64,000 nucleotides of DNA from Ruminococcus bicirculans (ex Wegman et al. 2014) (GCF_000723465.1 NZ_HF545616.1:186001-250000); one strand, 5' to 3'. Numbered from the stretch's first letter, positions 8,190-16,517 are shown. Numbers and translations are program-made. The notes: a model not told the origin generated them from the letters alone.

Positions 8190-9808
8190 ATAATATTTGG
8201 GTGTACTTTTATGGGGTTCTCCTCCGTGGGCACACGCACACCCGCCTGCTTATGGCTGTAAGCATGGGTGGCAGTCAGCTTTGCCTCCGCCGTTTTCATG
8301 GTGTCCGAAGGGTCGCCCTTTCTGCCGATGACGCAGTAGTAGGAGTAGTCCTCTATGCAGGCCTGGGTGGAAACCGGCATCTTCAGTGTGGAGGTCGTCA
8401 CACCCGTGTAAAACCTACCCTCCGGCAGCTTGTAGGGCGCCGCCGTAGGATTCTCATTATCCTTCCGATACCACTGATAGGTCAGCTCGTCGCCCTTCAG
8501 GCTTTTTGCCGAGACAGAGAAGGTGACCGGGTTATTTTCATAGAACAGCAGGCCGTTTTCCGGCTCTTCGTTATAATCGTCGTAGATAGAGGTCTTACAC
8601 TTGACGTCCCTCGGCTGGCGGTTGATGACGATGGAGCTGCCGCTTATGTAGCCGCAGACCTTGCACACGCCCTTGGCGTCAAATTCATGGTTGGCGGCAT
8701 TCAGCTTTTTATCGTCACAATAGCGGCAGGGGTGCCAGTGCTGCGTTCCGTCAGCCTCCCAGGTGGCGGAGGCTATGTGGGTATGCCCAGCACCGGAATG
8801 CTCCGTCTTCAAATGATCCTCAAAATCAGAGTCGCTGAAGCACCAGTCGTCATGATCGCAGCCCATAGCGCTCACGGCATCTCGGCAACAGTCCTTGCAG
8901 CGCTGATCGCAGCCGTCCTCGCAGGGATCGCTGTCGTGGAAGCACAGGCCGCAGTCCTCACAGAAGTGATCCGCATAGTCAGTGTCCATTGCGCACATTC
9001 CCTCAGAGCAGTCGGAGTTACCCTCGCAGCACTCCTTGCACATCTCGCAGGTTTCGCAGAATTCGTCCTCGTCCTCCTTATCTGTGACCCAGCCGTCACA
9101 GCCCTGACAGATGTGCTCGTCCCACTCGGCGCTTTCCACGCAGGTCTCGCCGTCCGGACAGCCGCCGCTCTCGGAGTTATCTCGGCAGCACTCAAGGCAC
9201 AAGCCGCAGTCCTCGCAGGACTCCTGATTCAGCAGGCATTCCTCACACTGCTCGCAGGCCGTGTGGCAATCGATGCAGTGGATGACGCCGGTATCATCGT
9301 CGTCCACGCACTCGTCCACCGAACCGAAGCAGGCGTTACACAGCGAGCAGTGCATCGGGTCGCTGTCATCGTTTGCACAGTCATCGCAGAAGCCGCAGGT
9401 GTCGCAGATGGTTATGGAGCAGCATGGACCCTTATGGCATTCGCCGCACAGCTGGTCATCCTCGCCGATGTAGCATTTGCCGCAGGTCGAGCAGTGCGTT
9501 TCCTCCATGCAGTCGGCGCACTTGTAGCATTGATCGCACCAATAGGGCGTATTGAACAGACACTCACCACAATCGTTGCAGTGGAATTCAGCGAAGCAGT
9601 CGGAGTTGCAGTCAACAGTGCAGAACCCGCAACCGTCGCACATATTCTCACCCCAGTGGTAGTGGTCGCAGTAGATACAATCTGTGCCTTGGTCGTAGTC
9701 CTCCCAAAAGGCGTGGGCGGGAAGCTCCAGACCCGGCATCAGTGAGAGCAGCATCACAAGCGCCAACAGGACGCTGGCGACGCGCCTTCGTTTGTTCGTT
9801 TTTGTCAT
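8123..9808 (-). CDS. Secreted Cys-rich protein, 3' end cut by transposon
   Basis: A signal peptide (residues 1-32, ending in LPAHA) leads a region to about residue 330 with some 60 cysteines, mostly as repeated CxxC pairs (DCGLC, CDGCGFC, CETCEMC) in an Asp/Glu-rich background. This suggests many small metal-binding or disulphide-bonded knuckles. An Ig-like domain follows (about 430-520, with LTYQWYRKD). The last 25 or so residues, from about 537, are encoded by the transposon end and are not native. ATG 9808 has GGAGGAATA upstream. Family unknown. It is probably in an operon with the receiver-only gene upstream. Confidence 0.7.
   Translation of the reverse strand: MTKTNKRRRVASVLLALVMLLSLMPGLELPAHAFWEDYDQGTDCIYCDHYHWGENMCDGCGFCTVDCNSDCFAEFHCNDCGECLFNTPYWCDQCYKCADCMEETHCSTCGKCYIGEDDQLCGECHKGPCCSITICDTCGFCDDCANDDSDPMHCSLCNACFGSVDECVDDDDTGVIHCIDCHTACEQCEECLLNQESCEDCGLCLECCRDNSESGGCPDGETCVESAEWDEHICQGCDGWVTDKEDEDEFCETCEMCKECCEGNSDCSEGMCAMDTDYADHFCEDCGLCFHDSDPCEDGCDQRCKDCCRDAVSAMGCDHDDWCFSDSDFEDHLKTEHSGAGHTHIASATWEADGTQHWHPCRYCDDKKLNAANHEFDAKGVCKVCGYISGSSIVINRQPRDVKCKTSIYDDYNEEPENGLLFYENNPVTFSVSAKSLKGDELTYQWYRKDNENPTAAPYKLPEGRFYTGVTTSTLKMPVSTQACIEDYSYYCVIGRKGDPSDTMKTAEAKLTATHAYSHKQAGVRVPTEENPIKVHPNIIYSTFCGSRMFLFSVSPLSRNL
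8176..8200. repeat. Putative right terminal inverted repeat
   Basis: Read on the minus strand from 8200 it begins CCAAATATTATTTACTCCACA and pairs imperfectly with the left end at 1773. It lies across the recombinase stop codon and marks where the Cys-rich gene is interrupted. Confidence 0.4.
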
Positions 9809-9867
9809 ACTATTATTCCTCCCTCATAATTATTTTGAAGATTTTTATGCTTTTTGTGTTGCCTGAT

Positions 9868-10254
9868 TTAAACACTGTCGATGACCGAAGCAAAGTAGTT
9901 TTCGGATACCGAACCGAAGAGAAAAGCGTCTATCAGACCCTCGCGCTTTGCCTGCCGTACCTTTTCGGTCAAATCTTCATCTGTATCATCATCCACAAAG
10001 AGAATGACACGACAGTTTTCCGTGTTCCGTTTTACCTTGTCACGGATCGCCATTCGTTCTTTGAACATCCATGGCGAATACGCCTTGACCTCCATTAAAA
10101 GCACATCCGGTCGATGCGTTTTGCACCACTCGGCGGTTGCGTCCGGCGACTCGGAAATCACAACTTGGCAATCGTCCAATTTTTGCATCAGCATTCGCTC
10201 CATGGTGTGCGCATGGATATCGCTTTGAATGTCCAGAACGATTTTTTTCATCAT
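9868..10254 (-). CDS. Receiver-only response regulator-like protein
   Basis: A 128-residue single-domain protein with the fold order of a receiver domain: KKIVLDIQSD at the first strand, DVLLMEVKA at the phospho-acceptor strand, and VILFVDDD later. The usual Asp of strand 3 is replaced by Glu (LLMEV), so phosphorylation may be lost or mimicked. There is no output domain. It lies first in a likely two-gene unit with the Cys-rich secreted protein, behind the promoter at 10299-10326, and next to a complete two-component system. It may modulate that system by protein contact; this is inference. Confidence 0.65.
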   Translation of the reverse strand: MMKKIVLDIQSDIHAHTMERMLMQKLDDCQVVISESPDATAEWCKTHRPDVLLMEVKAYSPWMFKERMAIRDKVKRNTENCRVILFVDDDTDEDLTEKVRQAKREGLIDAFLFGSVSENYFASVIDSV

Positions 10255-10298
10255 TCATCACCACCTTCTAAAAGCACAATCCTAATCTTACACTATCT

Positions 10299-10326
10299 AT
10301 TATACTGATTTTTTGGCGTTTGTCAC
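10299..10326 (-). promoter_or_regulatory. Promoter of the receiver-only/Cys-rich unit
   Basis: On the minus strand: GTGACA (10326-10321), 16 bases, TATAAT (10304-10299), about 45 bases before the start at 10254. The weak -35 overlaps the palindrome at 10325-10342, as expected for an activator-dependent or repressed promoter. Confidence 0.6.
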
Positions 10327-10342
10327 TGGCACTTGTGCCAGT
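10325..10342. promoter_or_regulatory. Perfect 18-bp palindromic operator candidate
   Basis: ACTGGCAC-TT-GTGCCAGT, with outer TGT/ACA extension, sits at the -35 of the promoter reading toward 10254. The neighbouring gene encodes a NarL-type regulator, a family that binds such inverted heptamer-like sites; linking the two is inference. Confidence 0.55.
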
Positions 10343-10390
10343 AACAGAAGAAAAATCTCGATTTTTTCAAAGATTTTTGCCTTTTGGGCG

Positions 10391-10423
10391 CGAAAAACCC
10401 CTTGACCGTACAGCCAAGGGGTT
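10391..10423 (-). terminator. Terminator of the two-component operon
   Basis: On the minus strand AACCCCTTG and CAAGGGGTT form a 9-bp stem followed by TTTTT, just after the regulator stop at 10433. Confidence 0.8.
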
Positions 10424-10432
10424 CAGTTTTGC

Positions 10433-11062
10433 TTATTCGTCTTTTAAGGTGATCACCATGAGCTTGTTTTCAATGGCGGTTGCAACCAGCGCTTCTCTGC
10501 TTTCAAAGCCGCTCTTTTCCACCATATCGTCCAGATTCCAGCGAACGCCGTTTTTGGAGATGCCCAGCTTATCGGCAATTTCCTGATAGGTAAAGCCCTT
10601 TATATAAAGGCGTAGGATGTCTAACTGCCGGGGCGAGAATACATCGGACATCGTACCCTCCATCTCAATGGCAGGAGCGGTATCGGGGAATACCTTTTCC
10701 CCTGCCAGAGTGCGCTTTACCACGCTCATCAGCTCCTCTGTTCCGTGGTCCTTATACCACAGGCTGTCGGCAGCACCCATTTTGGCTCTTTGCAAAACTT
10801 CGGGATCGACAAGCGAGGTAGCCACAACGATCTTGATTTGCGGAAAAGCCTTTTTGATGCGCTTTGCGGCGGCAAGACCGGAATGTTTATGCTGCGTCTG
10901 CACATCCATAAGGACGAGCTTTACGGTGGCGTCGCAGTGCTTTTCCGCTTCAAAGGCGTCACGGAAAACGCCGACAAGATGAAACTCGCCGTCTGCCGAA
11001 AGACGATCGACAAAGTGCTTTTGGATGTATAGATCATCTTCTACAAGTATGGTGTTTATCAT
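10433..11062 (-). CDS. NarL/LuxR-family response regulator
   Basis: A 209-residue regulator. Residues 1-125 form a receiver domain with acidic pair EDD near residue 9 and phospho-acceptor LVLMDVQ. Residues 145-205 form a LuxR-type helix-turn-helix (SPRQLDILRLYIKGFTYQEIADKLGISKNGVRWNL). Its gene overlaps the upstream kinase by four bases (ATGA), so they are coupled. It is the obvious candidate to bind the palindrome at 10325-10342 and control the Cys-rich secreted protein. The target is inferred from proximity. Confidence 0.9.
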   Translation of the reverse strand: MINTILVEDDLYIQKHFVDRLSADGEFHLVGVFRDAFEAEKHCDATVKLVLMDVQTQHKHSGLAAAKRIKKAFPQIKIVVATSLVDPEVLQRAKMGAADSLWYKDHGTEELMSVVKRTLAGEKVFPDTAPAIEMEGTMSDVFSPRQLDILRLYIKGFTYQEIADKLGISKNGVRWNLDDMVEKSGFESREALVATAIENKLMVITLKDE

Positions 11063-12309
11063 AGGCTCATCTCCTTTGCGGGAATCGTAATCAGAAGAGC
11101 AAAGCGTGGATTGTGCGAAATATGCATTTCACCGCCGGAGCTTTCAATACTGCGGCGAAGCGTTGACAGGCCGCTGCCTTCCTTTATCGGTTCTTTGGGT
11201 ATTTTGCCGTTGTTGGTTATGGTAACATCATAGCGTTCGCCGCGCTGGGCAATGCGGATATATACCTCATTCCCGTCTGCGTGCTTGATGCAGTTGGTCA
11301 CGCACTCCTTGGCGGCAGCAACGGTCAGCTCCTCGGCTGCGGTATCACGGGGCAGGTAGCCGTCGATTTTTACAGCCACGCCAAGCTGCTGTGCGGTTCT
11401 TTTTACCTCGTCCATTGTGCTGACAGAGGTGACACGGTTGCTTGCCAGCATACCGATGGCATTTTGCAGCGCCTCAAGCTTTCGCTCGGTATCCTCTCCG
11501 CTGTCTATGATGTCACGGATGGTCAGGAGGCTTCGCCCGATGGTATCGTGAATATAGACCTTTAGATCAAGGCTTTCCTTCTCTTTGACATCGTTCTCCA
11601 TGCGAGCGTACATCTTCCTGAGCTTTCGATTGACTTCTGCCAGTTCTTCATTTATTTCCTCTTGCTTTTGGCAGCCGTTATACAGCTCGGTTACATTGTG
11701 CGCCGTTATCTGCTGCCAGCGGTCATCGCTGTCCACGGTGATATTTTGTGTGCGAAACTGCCAGACGGTCTTGTCGGGCAGGATGTAGCAATCATCCTTG
11801 ACGGTTACGGATCTGTCCGGCGCGCTCAGGGCATTTTCCATATCGCTTTTGATTTGCAGCTCGTGGCCACAAAGGGCAAAGGAGAGCCTGCGCATACGGT
11901 TGTTGCACAGGATGATCCTGCCGTTCGGGTCGGCAAAGCAGATGCCCATAGGCAGCTTATCCGTTGCTTCCTTAATGGAGAACGGTGAGAGCTCGTTCTT
12001 TTTTCGGCGGTATTCCTGCGGCAGAGCAATGGCAAAGTGAACTGCCGCAAGGAAAATGGCAGCGGCAAATATCAGCCACGGTGCGTCCAGCAGAAATGCG
12101 TCCCCTATATTATCGGGATCTGCCTGAGAAACGGAGAATAGCAGCGGGATCATCACCGCCATGACCGCCAGACTCAGCAGGCTGCGCACAGGCTTATTGC
12201 TGCGAAGAAGCTGATACATAAACAGCCCGATCTCAAGGACGATCTCCACAAGCATGATAAACGGCAGCATGGTCTGCCAAAATTCAGAAAGGGAAGAAAA
12301 TGCACTCAT
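11059..12309 (-). CDS. Membrane sensor histidine kinase (NarX/DesK type)
   Basis: A 416-residue kinase. The N-terminus holds three or so membrane helices (about 10-105). A PAS-like domain follows (KLPMGICFADPNGRIILCNNRM), then a coiled coil with the phospho-acceptor motif KVYIHDTIGRSLL, and a C-terminal HATPase domain with AAKECVTNCIKHA (N box) and GSGLSTLRR (G box). This is the HisKA_3-like architecture that partners NarL regulators. It overlaps genes on both sides by four bases, giving a coupled order 12306-gene, kinase, regulator. The signal is unknown. Confidence 0.85.
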   Translation of the reverse strand: MSAFSSLSEFWQTMLPFIMLVEIVLEIGLFMYQLLRSNKPVRSLLSLAVMAVMIPLLFSVSQADPDNIGDAFLLDAPWLIFAAAIFLAAVHFAIALPQEYRRKKNELSPFSIKEATDKLPMGICFADPNGRIILCNNRMRRLSFALCGHELQIKSDMENALSAPDRSVTVKDDCYILPDKTVWQFRTQNITVDSDDRWQQITAHNVTELYNGCQKQEEINEELAEVNRKLRKMYARMENDVKEKESLDLKVYIHDTIGRSLLTIRDIIDSGEDTERKLEALQNAIGMLASNRVTSVSTMDEVKRTAQQLGVAVKIDGYLPRDTAAEELTVAAAKECVTNCIKHADGNEVYIRIAQRGERYDVTITNNGKIPKEPIKEGSGLSTLRRSIESSGGEMHISHNPRFALLITIPAKEMSL

Positions 12310-13967
12310 TTTCTGTCACCTTCTTTCGCTTCAAATACAAGGTGCTGGTATTCCTCGTCGTCCTCTTTTTCACAGCGGATATTGTCTCCGCTTACCAAAG
12401 CGGAAAGGTCGGCTTTGCAGCACACATTCAGTGACAAGCGCAAGCCGTTTGCCTTTATGAGGCTTACCTGTATGCCTGTTAAATTCAAAATGTCGGCTTC
12501 AATAACCGATTCATAAAAATCAAATACAGCAGTCGCTGTTTTGCCGGAGAGCATGGAAAGAGACTCGTCCACATAGAGCGAGCTGCGGACGCCCAACAGC
12601 TTCAGCGTTTGGAGGGACTCATTGAAGGCACGGTGGAGTTCCGTTTCCGCTATTTTAATATCACGGTCGGTAAGGAGCGTCAGATGCTTGCGGCGTTTAA
12701 TATAGCTGCACAGCACGGCGATCTCGGCAAGGAGCGTTTTGGCACTGTCGGGATCGGTGCTTGATATTCGGCGGTATTCCTTAGTGAGCTCTGCAATGCG
12801 GTCGATCTGCGTCTGCGTAGCGGAACGCAGGAGATCATACAGGCGGTTTTGCTCCTCCACCTTGCGGCGCTTGGCTTCACGCTTGTATTCATAACGGAGC
12901 ATTTCGTTCCTGTCGGCAAGCTCGTCTGCAAGAAGCTCGGAGTCCTCCTTGATGTCACGCAAAGCCGACACATCCTCTGTCCATACGGCATAGCCGCCAT
13001 CAATGGGCATGGTGTGAACGGTCAAGCCGCCCCTCGTGACCGGGCTTTGCTCGGCTTTTTTCATCGTTTCCTTTGAGATAGGCGCAGTGTTTACAGCTGC
13101 ATACCGAACGGTAAAGTCCTTGTCGGTGATCTCTGCCGATGTGCCGACAGAGGAGGCAAACAAGTCCACATAACGGCTGTTTGAATGTATATATCCACAG
13201 GCGATGCAAAACTCAAAAGTCAGAATATACATCACACTTTGGAATGCGGCAATATCGCCGAACAAGTGGAGCAGCCAATCCGCACCCGCATAGTAAAGCA
13301 CGCTGTAAACGATCGTCAGCAGCATAGGAACAATGGGCAGAAAGTGGAGCCTTCCTTTTTGCACACGGCATTTGAAAACCATAATTACGAGTGCGGCAAA
13401 GGCACACAGCACCTGCCAGCCTACAATAATGAAGTAGCCTATCGAGTAGCCGTTGTTTTTGTCTGTCCACACGGCGGCGTCCTTCGGAAAGGTAAACACG
13501 AATTGGTGCAGGTCATTTGTGAGCACGAGCAGAAGCAATGTGCCGGAGATGATCCACAGAATCGACATTCCCTTGGGGAATTTGTATTCGTCCGGCTTTC
13601 CCAATGACATGGCGATCAGCAGCGCCAGCATAGGCACAAACAGCATGGGCAGATAGAACAGATACCACAGGTAACGGACGGCATCCGGCTGCCAGAATAT
13701 AAAATACTTTGCCGAACGGACTACCATCCATATGATGAGCAGTACTGCGGTGACCGTCATAAACCTGCACACCTGCTTTTGCACGATCCGCTGACGGACG
13801 GAGAGCCCCCAGGCGGCGAACAGACCGATATAGATAAAGCTGCGCAGATAGGAAAACAGCATCGGGTAGAAGCTGCCCCTGCCCACAATTCGTAAGCAAT
13901 ATGCCAGTATCACGGCAAGTACAGCGATGCCGCTTGTTATGATAGTATTCTTTTTCTGTTCGGTCAT
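12306..13967 (-). CDS. 7TM sensor with degenerate kinase-like C-terminus
   Basis: A protein of about 553 residues with seven predicted membrane helices in the first 230, like the N-terminal 7TM domain of some histidine kinases. A soluble region with a PAS-like part and a long coiled coil (ELADRNEMLRYEYKREAKRRKVEEQ) follows. The end resembles a decayed ATPase domain without clear N or G boxes. It precedes the kinase with a four-base overlap and may sense or scaffold for it. The frame extends to 14072, but that overlaps the tRNA and terminator; ATG 13967 (or 13991) is the likely start. Confidence 0.7.
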   Translation of the reverse strand: MTEQKKNTIITSGIAVLAVILAYCLRIVGRGSFYPMLFSYLRSFIYIGLFAAWGLSVRQRIVQKQVCRFMTVTAVLLIIWMVVRSAKYFIFWQPDAVRYLWYLFYLPMLFVPMLALLIAMSLGKPDEYKFPKGMSILWIISGTLLLLVLTNDLHQFVFTFPKDAAVWTDKNNGYSIGYFIIVGWQVLCAFAALVIMVFKCRVQKGRLHFLPIVPMLLTIVYSVLYYAGADWLLHLFGDIAAFQSVMYILTFEFCIACGYIHSNSRYVDLFASSVGTSAEITDKDFTVRYAAVNTAPISKETMKKAEQSPVTRGGLTVHTMPIDGGYAVWTEDVSALRDIKEDSELLADELADRNEMLRYEYKREAKRRKVEEQNRLYDLLRSATQTQIDRIAELTKEYRRISSTDPDSAKTLLAEIAVLCSYIKRRKHLTLLTDRDIKIAETELHRAFNESLQTLKLLGVRSSLYVDESLSMLSGKTATAVFDFYESVIEADILNLTGIQVSLIKANGLRLSLNVCCKADLSALVSGDNIRCEKEDDEEYQHLVFEAKEGDRK

Positions 13968-14014
13968 AAACAGACCCCATTTCGCCTTCATTCGTGTTTG
14001 TTTACCTTTGGGTA

Positions 14015-14043
14015 GCAAAAAAGCCCGATATATTCGGGCTTTT
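14015..14043 (-). terminator. Terminator of tRNA-Arg
   Basis: On the minus strand GCCCGA and TCGGGC arms around a short AT loop are followed by TTTTTT, about 30 bases after the tRNA 3' end. Confidence 0.75.
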
Positions 14044-14074
14044 CGCAGGAGACATCTTTTTTGTCTCCACATTA

Positions 14075-14151
14075 TGGCGTTCCCGAGGTGATTCGAACAC
14101 CCGACCTACCGCTTAGGAGGCGGTCGCTCTATCCAGCTGAGCTACGGAAAC
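14075..14151 (-). tRNA. tRNA-Arg (anticodon CCT)
   Basis: On the minus strand the acceptor arms GTTTCCG and CGGGAAC, a D arm with AGCTCAGCTGGATAGAGC, the anticodon loop CTCCTAA on an ACCGC/GCGGT stem, and the T loop TTCGAAT are all present. CCA is encoded. The anticodon CCT reads AGG. Confidence 0.95.
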
Positions 14152-14210
14152 ACATTACAATCGTTATTATATCACAGTTTTGCAATTTTGTCAAATGTTT
14201 ATTTGACAAA

Positions 14211-14312
14211 AAAAGTTGGCTCGCCATAGCAACAAGTATCGACGCACTTGCAGTCGGAATAACGTTCGCTTTCCTGAATATCTTTCTTGAGGGAGTTGGC
14301 ATACTCAAATAG
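14211..14312 (+). pseudogene. Remnant of mntP (manganese efflux pump)
   Basis: About 33 codons reading SWLAIATSIDALAVGITFAF and onward match the conserved second half of MntP proteins, including the ATSIDALAVG signature. There is no start codon, no Shine-Dalgarno site and no upstream half, and it stops at 14312. It is a leftover next to the tRNA gene, perhaps from an integration or deletion at that tRNA. Confidence 0.65.
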
Positions 14313-14314
14313 CA

Positions 14315-14356
14315 TAAAAACAAGGGCGGAAGTTTTCAAACTATCCGCCCTCTTGT
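14315..14356 (-). terminator. Terminator of the diguanylate cyclase gene
   Basis: On the minus strand ACAAGAGGGCGGA pairs with TCCGCCCTTGT, followed by TTTT. It starts within ten bases of the stop at 14365. Confidence 0.8.
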
Positions 14357-14364
14357 TATGACTG

Positions 14365-16251
14365 TTAGTCCCGCCGACTATGATGTTTACGCTTTTGCGT
14401 GTACATCTCACGATCTGACGCTTTCATAAGATCGTCGATCTCTTTCAGTGTTTTCGGCTTTCCAGCTTTGTAGCCACAGCTTATCGACACATCATATGGC
14501 GACTTGCTTCTGCGATTGTATTCTGCAATGCTGCGGGATACCTTTTCGTAAAAGCTGTCTGCACCGTCTGTTTCAGCGATAACAGCCACAAATTCATCAC
14601 CGCCGAAGCGTGAGCATATCCCACCTTCTGCAGTGCATTTTGTCATCAGCGACGCCACTGCCTTTATCGCCTTGTCACCCTCGTTGTGACCATAGAGGTC
14701 ATTTATCTTTTTAAGGTTGTCCATGTCAATGGAGAATACCCATACGCCTACGCCCTGTTTCTCAGCCTTTGAAATAAGCTTTCTTACGTTCTTGTAAAAG
14801 CCCCTGCGGTTATATATCCCCGTCATGGGGTCAAGCATATGTATCCTTGCAAGCTCCGCATTTGCCCTTTCAAGCCGCTGGCGGTTTTTAAAGCTCTCCA
14901 TTATCTGATTGGTGTTGTTTATAAAACGTCTTGTGTTCTGGAAAAGAAAATATATAGGACTAAATGAATTTGCCGCATAGCCTATGACCTCGTCCTGAAA
15001 ATGAAGCGGCGAGAACATTAAGCAGTTATGGCGTCCAAGGACTTGCTCCATATCAGGCAAAAGATCCTTGGTGTCAAATACTTCACCGGTCTTGTATTTG
15101 TTGTCAAAAGTCTGCATGAAAACTCTCATCTGCTTTGTAAAGCTGTTATTAAAGCGTTCTCTCTGCCTCGTGTTTGACAGAAAATCAGAGTTTGTGCATA
15201 CCCAGCTATAATAATCTCCCGAACGTGCCATTACCTTTGCCATTTCTTCTACGGTGTGACATTCCACTGATTTTGCAAGATAAGAGAACATATGCTGTTC
15301 GTGACCATCAGAATTGTTCATTCTATGGTAAAGCTCAAGGATCTTGTCGCCTACTTCTCTCGGGTCTATTTTCTTACAGCCGCAAGACTGGGATATCCTC
15401 ATGGTGTAGCTGACCTCTATTTTTTCAGGAAGAGGAACTCCGTTCATCATATGGTCTATGGCGTTTATTATCTTTTCGCCAAGCACATCATTGTCTACAG
15501 CCGCCGTTGTAAGACGAGGGCTGTTATACTGTTCAAGCTCGATGCCGTCAAAGCCCGTTACAATAACGTCTTCAGGCACTTTTATGCCGCGTTCTCTCAG
15601 TATGCTGCAAGCTGCTATCGCCATAGCGTCGTTTGCACATATTATCGCCTGCGGAAATTCCAAACTGCTTTCTAAAAATTTCTCCAATACTCCTTTTGTT
15701 GGCATATCCCAGAAGTCACCATAGCCAAGACGCTCAGGCTCAAATTCTATGCCGTTTTCCGCAAGCACCTTTTTGTATGCTTCTATACGCTCTTCTGAGA
15801 AAGCATTGCCCTTTACGCCAGCAATGAAATTAACTCTTCTGCAGCCGTGAAATTCGATCACATGGCGAACTATCTTTTCAAAAACGTCAGAGTAATTGAA
15901 TGTCACACTGCAGCAATTATCCATTGTACTGTCAACGCATATGACAGGAACACCGTGTTCATGGGCACGCTTGCTTATCTCGTTGGAAATGCTGTCTCTT
16001 TTTATTGCCTCGGGCATTATTATAAGTACGTCAAGAATGTCATAATTTATAAGATCAAAAATGCTTGCTTCACCATGGTTGTAGGAAATGTTGTGATAAA
16101 GGTCGCAAAAGGTGTTAAAAAGAAGCACCTTGTAGCCCTCTTTTACACCCTTTCGGCTTATGGAAGATACTATATCTCTCACATAGTCAGATTGTACGCA
16201 TGAAGTGCAGATACCTATTATTTTATATTTCGCTGTATCGCTTGTAAACAT
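14365..16251 (-). CDS. Diguanylate cyclase with LacI-type sensor domain
   Basis: A 628-residue protein that should make cyclic di-GMP from GTP. The first 290 residues read as a periplasmic-binding/LacI-type ligand domain (IIGICTSC..., VICVDSTMDN, NFIAGVKGN, AIICANDAMAIA, VTGFDGIE), with no signal peptide, so it acts inside the cell. A middle linker resembles those of PBP-GGDEF proteins. The GGDEF domain (about 460-625) has LDPMTGIYNRRGF and intact SRFGGDEFV. I see no RxxD inhibitory site before it. Start 16251 is chosen because GAAGGAG lies seven bases upstream; 16275 lacks such a site. Confidence 0.85.
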   Translation of the reverse strand: MFTSDTAKYKIIGICTSCVQSDYVRDIVSSISRKGVKEGYKVLLFNTFCDLYHNISYNHGEASIFDLINYDILDVLIIMPEAIKRDSISNEISKRAHEHGVPVICVDSTMDNCCSVTFNYSDVFEKIVRHVIEFHGCRRVNFIAGVKGNAFSEERIEAYKKVLAENGIEFEPERLGYGDFWDMPTKGVLEKFLESSLEFPQAIICANDAMAIAACSILRERGIKVPEDVIVTGFDGIELEQYNSPRLTTAAVDNDVLGEKIINAIDHMMNGVPLPEKIEVSYTMRISQSCGCKKIDPREVGDKILELYHRMNNSDGHEQHMFSYLAKSVECHTVEEMAKVMARSGDYYSWVCTNSDFLSNTRQRERFNNSFTKQMRVFMQTFDNKYKTGEVFDTKDLLPDMEQVLGRHNCLMFSPLHFQDEVIGYAANSFSPIYFLFQNTRRFINNTNQIMESFKNRQRLERANAELARIHMLDPMTGIYNRRGFYKNVRKLISKAEKQGVGVWVFSIDMDNLKKINDLYGHNEGDKAIKAVASLMTKCTAEGGICSRFGGDEFVAVIAETDGADSFYEKVSRSIAEYNRRSKSPYDVSISCGYKAGKPKTLKEIDDLMKASDREMYTQKRKHHSRRD

Positions 16252-16319
16252 AGCTTGCTCCTTCGTCAGGGTCATGACGACCCACCACTATCTATATAAA
16301 ATAATTGCTTTTTTGCTTT

Positions 16320-16354
16320 GATATGTGACTGCTATTAGAAAATATTCACATATC
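16320..16354. repeat. Inverted repeat upstream of the diguanylate cyclase
   Basis: GATATGTGA (16320-16328) and TCACATATC (16346-16354) form a perfect 9-bp inverted repeat with a 17-base gap, 70-100 bases before the start at 16251. It may be an operator; no regulator can be named. Confidence 0.4.
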
Positions 16355-16443
16355 GTTAATTTTACCATATCCGCACTCTAATGTCAATAGAAAACTCACA
16401 AAATTCACAAAAATCTTCTTTTTGAAAGCATTTATTCTGTTGC

Positions 16444-16490
16444 AAAAAATAACAGACCGACTTTCAGCTTTTTTCGCTGGAAGTCGGTCT
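16444..16490 (-). terminator. Terminator after the hydrolase gene
   Basis: On the minus strand AGACCGACTTCCAGC pairs with GCTGAAAGTCGGTCT around AAAAAA, followed by GTTATTTTTT. It is downstream of the gene ending at 16569. Confidence 0.8.
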
Positions 16491-16517
16491 TTGTTTATCG
16501 TAAAACATATCGAGCAA

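Larger units (their letters stand above)
1773..8200. mobile_element. Tn4451-like mobilisable transposon
   Basis: Gene content is a small serine resolvase, a MobP-type relaxase, MobC, an oriT-like inverted repeat, a TnpW-like protein and a large serine recombinase, the usual set of Tn4451/Tn4453-type elements. Both proposed ends start, reading inward, with CCAAATA followed by an AT-rich stretch and TCCACA (left 1773-1800, right 8200 back to about 8176), an imperfect terminal inverted repeat. The right end lies inside the open frame of the Cys-rich gene. The left end abuts unrelated AT-rich DNA. The exact end bases are inferred. Confidence 0.65.

Noticed and set aside
8201-9745. 514-codon plus-strand frame over the Cys-rich gene
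   Set aside because: It is the antisense shadow of the CxxC repeats: Ala/Val-rich text, no ribosome site, no family features. The minus frame has a signal peptide and domain order.
14061-14312. 83-codon plus frame through the tRNA
   Set aside because: Its first half is tRNA sequence; only the last 33 codons are meaningful, as an mntP remnant.
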